From assembly GCA_051294375.1 (NCBI GenBank), contig CM119264.1:26846755-26910754 (forward strand): a DNA stretch of 64,000 nt, given 5' to 3'. Below are positions 35,623-47,600 of this stretch, in pieces (the stretch's first letter is position 1; every line of letters begins with the position of its first letter). The translations under genes were made by a program, and so were the position numbers. The notes under the pieces were generated by a model. That model saw only the letters and a list, made by a program, of their open reading frames with translations, searched no databases and was not told the origin of the DNA. Origin of the DNA: Paraspadella gotoi. Its lineage: Eukaryota; Chaetognatha.

Positions 35623-38600
35623 GTAAGTTCGGAGGAAACAGCACTTGTTTTTTTTTTTNNNNNNNNNNNNNNNNNNNNNNNNNTCCAGTGGCGGTTGACT
35701 TACCAAGAACAAACTGATCCATTAGTATTAAAAGTGTTTCAATTTGAGTCCTAATGAATACGATAAGTCGAAGCGATATAGGATAAAGGATTTAAAAGAA
35801 TAAAGGATTTTCGAGGAAAACTATTCTCAGGGTTTCGCACTTTATAGTATATAAACAGTTGATACGAACGCTCGAAGAAAAATAAGAAACGATTATTTTT
35901 TTCCTTCGGAAAATTAATTCGTCTTGGTTCAAAAAAAAGTTTTTTAAAAAGATTAAAGGGTTTTTAACTTTTAAAACTTTATAAAAAGAGGGTTACATGA
36001 TCCCACTTCGGCTTTGAATTTTTTTTTTTTGGGTTTAGTTAGTGACCTCATCTCGAAGCGTAACTACTCCCGACTCGTCGTCGTCCTTCTTGCGTTTGAA
36101 TGTGGACACAAATAGGCGGGGGGGGGATGCAGGGCAGTTGAAACGATCCCTAGGATCGGCTAACAACATCAGCGTTACGAGTCGTGGCGAAACGTTAACT
36201 AAAATTCGTTACAGGTTCATTCGTACGCTTCGACTTCGGAAAAAGAAAGAAAGAAAGAAAAAGCTGAATACTGAACCGCGAGCGAGAAATAAAAATAACT
36301 TGCGAAAGCGATCAATTTCGTCGTCGAAGATTTACGATTACTCGACCCATAAAAAATCGGATCGGATTAGCGAAACGACATTTCCGAGCTGAAGCTTCGA
36401 AAAGAGAAAAAAAAATGTGGGTCGGCTTACTTGGAGCTGAGGAGCATCCTCTGTTCTCCCGGAGACATGAATTCGGTCGTCGCCTCGTTCCCAGTTCTGC
36501 GTTCGTCGACAGCAGTCCATGGGCGAAGCGATGGTGGATCTTCCAACACGTCCGCGGGAGACGCTACGACGAACGGGAAGGTCTGTGGATGTCGAGTTAA
36601 ATACACAAATTAATAGAGAAAAAACGAATACATTTACGCATAAATATGATAAAATTTAGAAAATTAAAATTTAGCACATAAAACATGAAAATAAACAATA
36701 ATAAATAAATACTTTAATAAATTTATTTTTTAATTTTATACATTTATGGGTACTATATTTATAATTAGTAATAAGTATATGATTGGCTAAATTTTTAAAT
36801 ACAAAAATTTTGGATTCCGCAAAAAGTTGATATAAGAAAGTATAATTATTTTTTAAAAATTCTTTCATTAAATTGTCAAAAGTGTAAAAAACTAAATTCA
36901 AAACGCCAATTTTCAATTTCCAGCTTAAAAATATAGTTTTTTATAATTTTAACCGACTTAATGACATAATTTATAAAAAAAGATTTATATTTTCTTTTTC
37001 AACTTTTAATGAGGAATATGAATCTGTTCTCAGAATTAAAAAAAAAACATTTTGATTTTGACTTTATATACAGGGTATAAGCTGACTGGGCTACTATATT
37101 GTAAAAAAGAAATAACTGCAGATTCGTATATACTAATATGATTGTTTTAAAGATATAACTGCTAACTTCGATTCCAAACTTTCACTTCTCCCTAATGTAC
37201 AGGGTGGGACTGGCGACTTAAATTGACCTTAGTCAACCAGATGACTTTTCGTCACAAGATACCATTCACCAAACATCTGTGAAGCCTCAGTCGTCGTCAT
37301 TGTCGTCGTCGTCTGACTTCTTCTTCTCCTTACATTGTGAAGTTTCTCTCATTCGAATTTCAAGCCAAGAACTAAAACCACGTTCTCTATCTTTATTAAC
37401 TAAATTTTAACCTCGTATCTTCAAGTATATCGTCCTTTTATTATTGTTTTTGAATATTTATAATACGCTCGATGAAACGTAGAACCTTTTTGCCTTTGTT
37501 ATTGACTTTTGAAGTAGTTATTTTAAATTAATTAAATTGAATCAACGACTTAATTTGTTTGTGACGATATATATCTTCCTAAAATTTTGTTTTACTTACC
37601 TAAAAATAATTAAATAGGTTTAATTTGGATAGTAATGAAATGCTTAAAATCAGGTGAATTGATGATAAGATCATAACAATGCCATGTTCAGAAAAGACCA
37701 CTGGAAAAAAGTATGGCTTTTAGTTTTATCGTATGCAATACAATGAAGTTGCTTAAAAATTATTTTTTTTACATTTTACAAGAGCCAAAAAAAAAAATTG
37801 CCACTAATTTTAGTATTGTATCTCAAATCGTTCGGCACGGGCAGGACGTATACAAAACTATACATGTATGCATAAATTAATAAGGGATTCCCTTCCAACC
37901 AACCTGTGCTGCCTCCCTCAACGTGAAAAGAGCACATGGATTGACTCTCTACGTTATTGAGTCTGTTCTTGGGAGAGACCCGTGGCGCCGTCTCCCGAAG
38001 ACGACGGCGACAGCAGGTCGACGCCGCTGTTGTAGCCGCCGTTGGACGACGCCAAGGCAGTTTCTCCAGCGGCTGTAGTGGCCTCGACTCTCCGAGTCCG
38101 ACGGGCAAGGGGGAGCAGGCGGCAAGTCGCCCAAATCGGGCGAGGGTAAGTCATCTCCGGGCGGGCCGCCGCGGGGAAAGGTCGCCGGCGGGGAAACGAC
38201 GGGAGAAACTTTGGAAGAGGAAGATGAGGAGCCGTAATTTCCCAAATCGCTGAGGCGGTGGGCGATGACGCCGGGCGTGGCGATGTCGTCGAGAGGAATC
38301 GCATCTCGGCGCCGTCGCCGCTCCCGCCCGTCTTCGTCTCGGCTTCATAAGTTTGGTGAAGGAACGCCGTTTCCCGGCGTCGCCCGTCGCCGCCGAGTCG
38401 GATGCGTCGCTCAGGGGGCGAGACGACTGAGGGGGCGGGGGAGACGATTGACACGGACGGCGGAACGGTAGGGCGGGCGTCAGCGGCAGAGCAGGAAGAC
38501 GCTTGGGGCGCAGCTTGACGTCGACGGTTTCGTTGGCGGAGCGGACGGTGACCTGAGACAGTAAAATTAGGTATGACAGAAGATCTCTCAAATACAACTG

Positions 38601-41600
38601 TTTCTTTAATTATATTGACCCAAGAACCTGAGGCTTCACAGTAGTTTGGTGAATGGTATCTTTGTGACGAAAGTCATCTGGTTGACTAAGGTCAATTTAA
38701 GTCGCCAGTCCCACCCTGTACATTAGGGAGAAGTGAAAGTTTGGAATCCGAAGTTAGCAGTTATCTTTAAAACAATCATATTAGTATATACGAATCTGCA
38801 GTTATTTTTCTTTTTTTACAAATATAGTAGCCCAGTCAGCTTATACCCTTATATAAAGTCAAAATTTCAAAATGTTTTTTTTTTAATTCTGAGAACATTT
38901 GGTGGTTACCAATTTGGAAGAGAAAAGGTAACAAAAAACGACCCCAATAACTACAGAGAGTTTGTCTGCTATCCATAGGCGAGCAGAGTCTTGGCAAGTA
39001 GTAGCTAGGCAGAATAAAAAAGTGGGCTGAGGAACATGGGGCTTCTGGATGACGATCAGGCGGTTTCGAAAATGGTAGATCACGGCTTTGACGCGACAAC
39101 AGATGATGATGAGATGCAGGAGGGATAGCTTTAGATCTGGAGGGATAGGAGATTAAAGAATCAAGAACACTTTAATCCATCGGCAAGGTTGCTGGACCTA
39201 AGGAAAGCTTACCAGAGTAAACTAAACCGGCTTTGTGGCGACTCCAGGAAGATATGGCCTCGATGGTGCTTTCTTAAAGGTTCTGATAACACCTCCACGA
39301 GACGACAGAGTAAGCGGTGAGAGGAAAAGAAGGAGCAAGTGAGCATGGGTCCGCACAAGTGGGTTTGAGAGAAGGGTGCCCTAACCTCATGTGACTTATT
39401 TAATTAGCATCTACCCATCCAAGCCGTCATGAGGAGAAAGCTGCAGAAGGAGAGAAAAACAAAGCGGAAGAGAAGAACCAAGTTTTTTTGGGATCGAGTA
39501 CAACTGGGTTCCCGGTTGTTCTATTCAAAGGGGAATATTGTGGGGTAGGAACAATTCGGAAAATCAGTCACGATAGTAATAGACAAGACCTTTTTGCCGG
39601 GACGGACACGACGTTAGTAGGGGATAAGGAGGAGCTAGAGGTTGGGGTCGAGAATTGTGAAAGAAGTCATGGGCAGAATATGAAGAGAGAAATATGATGA
39701 CAAAGAAGAGAGGACTGAGTTGGGGAGAGGGTGATAGTGGGGAAGTGAGAATGCTGGGGAAGCTGGATGGGTTGGAGTGAAATAATAAGGAACAGAATAA
39801 AGGAGAGCGAATAAGAGAGCAGTTAAGTGGATCTAGCCTATCTAAAAGATTGCCAGGCAAGGGTTGTGAAGCGTGTGTAGAAAATTCTTGCTCTTTCGAC
39901 AGCGCAGTCAGGGTCTGGACTTTGAGAGAAATTAAAAAACTCTGCAGAGTTTCGTAAGATAAAGCATACAGGTATTGTGTGAGGGAGGGAAACAAACCGC
40001 GCTCTAATCCAAAATGCCAGGAAGAAGGTCGCAATATGCAAGATGTTTAGGTCGCATTTGAAATAAAAGCCTAAGATGGAAAATTGAAGAAGCGAGTACT
40101 TGAGAAGGGATAGGCCATGTGATGCGTATGGATATGATAGATATGGCAAAAGCTGTGATTTCTTTGGTTGGATGAAGGAATTGGAAAATGGGAACTAAGG
40201 GTAGAAGAAACAGGCGCACAAACCATTACTGAGAAAAGCTACTACGAGAAGCTGGGATAGATGTATGCGGAAATTGGAGGAAATTAACTAAAGACCGTAG
40301 AATCTGGAGAAATTAACGTGAAAGAGCGAATGAGTCACTTATGGAATGGGAGAAAGTTTAGGACACAAATGGACAGGGGAAGTTGTAGTAGGAAAGTGAA
40401 AGACAAGCCAGGGACGTGGTATGCTCATACTGCACAGGAATGCAAGTCAAGGCGGGAACTAGCAACGCGCAGCGAATGCATGAAAGTCTTAGCCATAAAA
40501 GCTTTTAGTTGTACTAAGTGGCGGGGAGGTGTTTCCAACAAGAGGGCCAACTTGATGAATCATAGCAAAGTGTGTGGTGGTAGAAGCAAGGACCGTCAAA
40601 AAGGAAATGTATTTGTGGGAAAGAATTTAGCCCTCAAACTATATCAGTAGGCATAGGAAATGTGCGAGAGGCTCAGAACATGTTAACTGGGCATGAACAT
40701 GAGTCAGCTAGAGTCTTTAAGAGTGTGAGAGTAAAGTGTGGAAATATGTGGACTCGAGCTCGACAGATCAAATCGGAGCTAGGCACATGCGGACGACAGC
40801 ACTAGAAGTGGGAGTCCTTGTAGGACGACGCTGTCAAGTAAGTCAAGTTGTACAGTGGCTGAGAGAGAGTATGACCGAACTGATGATATGCCGGATTTGG
40901 GAAGCGATCCTTGCGGAAAGAATCCCCAGGGCTACTCTTATGTCTCTTTGGCCTGATACGCCTGCCGCTGCCCTTTCTCGCCTGCTGACCGAGGTGGGGC
41001 GGTTGTCCGTTCTTGCCACTTTTGTGACAGGAGTGACGGACCTCCCTCTCCCTCCTCTGAAGCCGTCGCTTTGGGGAGCGCTCAGTCGCGCAGAGGGAGG
41101 GACTGAGTTGCTGCATTAGAGGGAGAAGGCATCGTTTGGCCTTGCCTGCGCAAGGTCTCCGCTGTCTTCGTTGGAAGTGGAGATAGGGGAGTCATTGTGC
41201 GGGCGTGTGGCGGCGGGGCCTCCACCACGCTTTTGATAAGCGAATCATAGCTTGGACGGGAGATCGAAACTCCTCCATCACGGGTTCAAAGAGGGCTCGA
41301 GGGCTTTTGATGTAAATTTGCCTCTCTAATACCTCTTGAGACCAGTTGGGTCATGGGACAGCACGCAGACAGTCCTGATTCCCTGAACAGATGGCCTGTG
41401 TCTGCTGAATGGTTCAGCAATTGCGGACAAATAGTGACTCGGCGTCACGGTAAGGTTTTTGTGTTGGAATCGATCTGTCCCAAGAAGACTTTCCTGTCTC
41501 TCCCACGTATGCTGCTGCACAGGATTGGTTGCCCACCCTGACCAGGCCGCCCATAGACGGCTTCCTGACATGTTTTCGGTCTGGATTTTATCTTTCGGTT

Positions 41601-44600
41601 TCACTCATTGCTCACGTAGGGAGCCGCGGGCCGTCACCTGAAGTGGAGATCCCCTGCTTTGCCAGCACCGCACCAAAGCTTCAGTGAATCCCATGGTGGT
41701 AGGTGGAAGGGAACAAGTGAACGCCACGTTCCTTGGCGCTTCTTGCTTATCTCCACTTGCGCTGTGGTGGGCGCGGTCGGCTCTTCAGCAGCAAGGCTCC
41801 AGTTCTGCTCCTGGGGGTGGAGGTAGAACCTGCGTCAGCGGTTACTTGGACAGCCCTGGTTGGCCACTGTCCTCAGCCAGGCGCGGCCGATACCTAGCCT
41901 TCTCGAAGGCCCACAATGGGTAGCCATTGATCGCCAAGGCTCTTTGATGTGCTCAAGCTCGGCGCCTGAAGCTCGGGGGTCGACGGAATCAGTGACTCTC
42001 CTGGTTAAGGGATCTGACCGTGCGAGCTTGTGAGAAAGGGAGCATGTGAGATGAAGGGAATGTATTGGTCGTGTGGGTCGGTTTGCGATATACTGAGAAT
42101 TCCAATGAGCCGCCCTCTTTGCGTTGAAATCAAAACACATCGAGCATTGGAATTGACCCATTCACCCTCCCTCTCACATGTCCACTTGATCCGCACATGG
42201 ATGCTGTTCAGGTGGTTTAGTAGATCCTATGAGGTCTTTGCGCAAGCCAGAATGGTATCGTCTGTTTCCGATACCAGAAGAGGACTGACTCTGCCCCATG
42301 CAACAATCGAAAAGAGGCCAAAGCTCCACCTCATAGTCCTCCATATAAAAATCTGCCAAGGATTGACGTTGATTCCATCCCTAAGCCACCAGGCGGCATA
42401 ATATTTCCATCGAACCTGAAGTACGCCAGTTTCCCAGGTCCAGCCGCAGCAATGCCATGATATCATCCAATTGGATTGGGCGTACGCTCGTGCGAATGAC
42501 CGGTCTTACCTCAAGCGGCGCTCTGCGGAAGCTAACGCCAAGTCTTGTGGGAATGTTCGTACATGCTTTGTAAATCGGCACGAGACCAAGAGATGAGGTA
42601 TCGGGCAACTTTGTGATGCTGCAACCTTTTCCGTCAGATCAAGAGAATTTTGAGGTGGTGTTGGTTTACCGACCAACGGAGTGAGTATGCGACCCAACTC
42701 TTCGACATTCCATTGAAAATGGAATGCGGGCTGGAAACGATCGGCGTAATGTAAATCGGGCTTATGTACCTTCGCTGACCGAAGAACAAAGGAGGCTCGT
42801 TGAGTCAGGATTGACTCTGTGAAATACTGACGGGGAGCAGTATTCACGTATTCGTTTCGTCACCGTCTGGAATCCGAGCCCTGTAGGTAAGGGTCGGTCT
42901 TTGCAGAGGATGGTAAGTTTGCGATCTGCCAATTTTCCGTACCTTGTCTTTGTAATCATGGGCGTCCATGATCTACCGCAGCTCTTCCCTATCCGCCGGG
43001 ATGAACCATGATCGCCTGATTGCGCTTGAGTGAGGCAATGGCCTTGGCTCACCCTTACCGACATTTGGCGGGGCGAGTCTTTCTGATTGAGCACCCGCGC
43101 CGCCGCCGCCCGAAGGGTTGCCGCCGCTTCAGCTGTTGATCCAGGATACAATACTAAAATTAGTGGAACAGTTTTTTTTTTTTGCTCTTTGTAAATGTAA
43201 AAAAATATAATTTTAAGCAACTTCATTGTATGCATACGATAAAACTAAAAGCCATACTTTTTTCAGTGGTCTTTTCTGAACATGGCATTGTTTTGACTTA
43301 TCATCAATTCACTGATTTTAAGCATTTCATTACTATCCAAATTAAACCTAATTTAATTATTTTTAGGTAAGTAAAACAAAATTTTAGGAAGATTATATCG
43401 TCACAAACAATTAAGTCGTTGATTCAATTTAATTAATTTAAATAACTACTTCAAAAGTCAATAACAAAGGCAAAAAGGTTCTACGTTTCATCGACGTATT
43501 ATAAATATTCAAAACAAAATAAAAGGACGATATACTTGAAGATACGAGGTTAAAATTTAGTAATAAAGATAGAGAACGTGGTTTTAGTTCTTGGCTTGAA
43601 ATTCGAATGAGAGAAACTTCACAATGTAAGGAGAAGAAGAAGTCAGACGACGACGACAATGACGACGAACTGAGGCTTCACAGTAGTTTGGTGAATGGTA
43701 TCTTTGTGACGAAAAGTCATCTGGTTGACTAAGGTCAATTTAAGTCGCCAGTCCCACCCTGTACATTAGGGAAAGTTGAAAGTTTGGAATCGAAGTTAGC
43801 AGTTATCTTTAAAACAATCATATTGAGTATATACGAATCTTGTCAGTTATTTTTCTTTTTTACAAGTATGTAGCCAGTCAGCTTATACCTTATATAAATC
43901 AAAATTTCAAAATGTTTTTTTTTTAATTCTTAGAACAGATTCATATTCCTCATTAAAAGTGATAAAGAAAATATAATCTTTTTTATAATTATGTCATTAA
44001 GTCGGTTAAAATTATAAAAAACTATATTTTTAAGCTGGAAATGAAATTGGCGTTTGAATTTAGTTTTTTACACTTTTGACCAATTTAATGAAAGAATTTT
44101 GAAAAAATAATTATACTTTCTTATATCAACTTTGTATGCAAGGATCCAAAATTTTNNNNNNNNNNNNNNNNNNNNNNNNNTTGTATTTTAAAATTTTAGC
44201 CAATCATATACTTATTACTAATTATAAATATAGTACCCATAAATGTATAAAATTAAAAAATAAATTTATTAAAGTATTTATATTGGTTTTTATTTTCATG
44301 TTTTATGTGCTAAATTTTAATTTTCTAAAATTTTATCATTTATGCGTAAATGTATTCGTTTTTTCTCTATTAATTTGTGTATTTAACTCGACACTCCACA
44401 GACCTTCCCGGTTCGTCGCTAGCGTCTCCCGCGGACGTGTTGGAAGATCCCACCATCGCTTCGCCCATGGACTGCGTCGACGAACGGCAGACTGGGAACG
44501 AGGCGACGACCGAATTCATGTCTCCGGGAGAACAGAGGATGCTCCTCAGCTCCAAGTAAGCCGACCCACATTTTTTTTTTTTTTCTCTTTTCGAAGCTTC

Positions 44601-47600
44601 AGCTCGGAAATGTCGTTTCGCTAATCCGATCCGATTTTTTATGGGTCGAGTAATCGTAAATCTTCGACGACGAAATTGATCGCTTTCGCAAGTTATTTTT
44701 ATTTCTCGCTCGGTTCAGTATTCAGCTTTTTCTTTCTTTCTTTCTTTCTTTCTTTTTCCGAAGTCGAAGCGTACGAATGAACCTGTAACGAATTTTAGTT
44801 AACGTTTCGCACGACTCGTAACGCTGATGTTGTTAGCCGATCCTAGGGATCGTTTCAACTGCCCACCCTGCATCCCCCCCCCGCCTATTTGTTGTCCACA
44901 TCAAACGCAAGAAGGACGACGACGAGTCGGGAGTAGTTACGCTCTCGAGATGAAGGTCACTAACTAAACCCCAAAACAAAAAAAATTCAAAGCCGAAGTG
45001 GGATCATGTAACCCTCTTTTTATAAAGTTTTAAAAGTTAAAAACCCTTTAATCTTTTTTTTAAAAAACTTTTTTTTGAACCAAGACGAATTAATTTTCCG
45101 AAGAAAAAAATAATCGTTTCTTATTTTTCTTCGAGCTTCGGATCAACTGTTATACTATAAAGTGCGAACCCTCAGAATAGTTTTCGTCGATTAAATCCTT
45201 TATTTCTTTTAAATCCTTTATCCTATATCGCTTCGACTTATCGGTATCATTAGGACTCAAATTGAAACACTTTTAATACTAATGGATCAGTTGTGGGGTC
45301 TTGTAAGTTCCGCCGTTGGATTACCGGCGAAGCAGCCTTCGATCGAAACGCCGACCTTCGTTTTACTTAACCCGACGGAGTAAGTTATTTTAAAAAAGAC
45401 TTTTTTTTTTTTCAATTTACCCTTTTTGACGAGGCAATATGTCACTTTGTATCTCCCATGAAAATGTCTAATTCTGTCTTTAAAAATAACGCTCGTCTTT
45501 CCCCGATTTGAAAAACAAGTGCATCTGTTTCTCGCTCTTTCGATCCGTTGAAGTTGCTTCACCGCTTCGTCCTCATGATCCTTTAAGCAAGTTGAGGTTG
45601 AATCGAGAGCCCAACAACTCGCGCATTTTTTTTACTTGAAACAACTTCTGAACCTGAAGCTAAGACTACCACCCACCATACAAAATACAAAATGGCGTCA
45701 AACATCGATGATGAATACAGCGCTCTTTGCGCTTCCGCAAATCCCGAAGACGCGCGAATTTTCGACGAATGCGTTGACAATTTGCTCGTGGATGCGGCGG
45801 AGAATGCGACCGAGAAAGATGCCGACGCGTTTATTTCCGACGAAGAAAACGAAAAAAGCTCCGTTTCCTCGACGGTCGGTTCGTCCAAGGCTCGCTGCTC
45901 AGTTTCTCCTCACAAAGAAGATGATTGTGCCGAGTTGGAAAAGAGTGCTTCCTATTCCGAAGAACTTTGCGATTCGACGAGAGATCGACCTGAAAAACTT
46001 CGTAATTTCGAAGTCGCCGAAGCATCGATAAATGAGGAATTGTCCATCGATGACGCCGATGCAAAAGACGAGGCTTCTCGCAATGATCGGGATTCGGCGC
46101 CCGAAAACAAGCTTGATTCCCATCTTCATTCTTTAGATTTCCTTCAGAACTCAATTGACGTTCTCCTTCAAACCCTGGACGCATTGCGCGCTCCCGAAGT
46201 TGAGCTACCAGAGCCAGTCGATTTCACCTTTGAAGACTTGGTCGAAACTGAAACGCGAGAGAACCTAATATTAGATTTTGAAAATGACTCCCCTGAAGAA
46301 AATTTGCCTGTGGGTATTTTTAAAGAAATTGCAAATTCAGAAGACGCGCAAGACGATATTTTCGATCAAAATGATTACTTTTTCACCTTGCCCGATGAGG
46401 TTTGTAGTCTTTTACACCAGATCAGTCGAATTAGTTAATAATTAATGAATCATTTTTATCAGGTACTCCTAAAAATTTTATCATTCCTGCCACGGACCTC
46501 GTTGCTCGAAAATGTGGCTTTGCTTTCCAGGAAATTAAAGTTTGACGATCAATAATCAAAATTAAGCTATTTCAGTGACGTTTACTTATTGTCTATTTGT
46601 TTTTATTTAAGGCGGTTTTTCGAATTGGCAGATGATATCGCATTATGGAAAAATCTGAACGTTGGATCTCATTATGGGCGTAATTTTTCTCTTAATTCAA
46701 TTTTCCTGGAACATAGAATATTTCGCAACTACGAAAATTCCTCAATTGAATACTACCTTAACATTAATAATACAGAATGCGACGTCCCAAGCTTGTCTGA
46801 CACTTTAGAAAAGTTCGTTTGTGTCGGAAGAAAGTATTTAAAAGGAATTTCCTTGGATTTAAACAATTGGGGAACGAAGGAGGACGTCGATAGCATAGTT
46901 GCCTCGATCCCTGCTCTCTTATTACAAGCTACTCGAGTTTCCAAGATAGAGATACTAAGTGACCCTGTAGTTCCAATCATTAATGCCATAAATTTTGTCA
47001 ACGAGCTCTTTCAAGTTACATGCAGCGAAAATACGAGTTCTAACCCATGCGAGTATTTAGAAGAATTAAAACTTCCCGGTTGTGTGGTTGATGGGAGACT
47101 AATATGTAAATTCTACAATATGCGTACTTTGGATCTTGGTTATTTGGCGCCGTCGGACGTTTCTCTGGAGGCTTTGAAATGTTGCGAAGCTCTGATTAAT
47201 TTAACGCTGCGATCGAATTTGAGTGAAACGCAAGTTTCATCACTATTTAATATTGCGAATAACAACTCATTGAGGCAACTGAAAAGTTTGGCTATTACAG
47301 TTTCAGTAAAATACATCGACTTCCAGCATATTTTTCGTTGCTGCGAGCGACTAGAGCAGGTTATATTCTTATTAATTTAGCTCTGAATTTTTATAAACGT
47401 ACATATTTTTTAAAATATTTAATCAGGTCAAACTTCACGTTTTTGATCTTCTGCCAATGACATTAAATAGGCTGGATCATAATTTGCCCCGTAGAACTTT
47501 ACAACAAATGAGAAGTGGTGAAAATCCCTTTCTACTTCTTCCTGACACTCTAACTAATGTTCAGATTACAACTTGTAAATCTTACAATCACATTCAAGAA

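Larger units (their letters stand above)
43149..45319. repeat. Right arm of the 2.1 kb inverted repeat
   Basis: Reverse complement of 35684-37821. It carries the intact sense copy of a neurabin exon (44402-44555), flanked by an acceptor CTCCACAG|ACC and a donor CCAA|GTAAGC. A 25-N gap interrupts it at 44156-44180. Its outer end lies about 370 bp upstream of the nested F-box gene. Confidence 0.95.

Noticed and set aside
36042-36392. Sense frame [20 protein letters not shown] in the left arm as a neurabin exon
   Set aside because: The homologous right-arm sequence is frameshifted with an early stop and neither shows a phase-compatible donor.
37950-38600. A separate minus-strand gene at the inverted exon
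   Set aside because: It starts at a splice acceptor rather than an ATG, fits the neurabin phases on both sides, and has no further exons of its own.
35684-45319. Simple hairpin read artefact (missed adapter) as sole explanation of the inverted repeat
   Set aside because: Such a read would be palindromic to its centre; here the 5.3 kb spacer is not self-complementary. A more complex mis-join remains possible.
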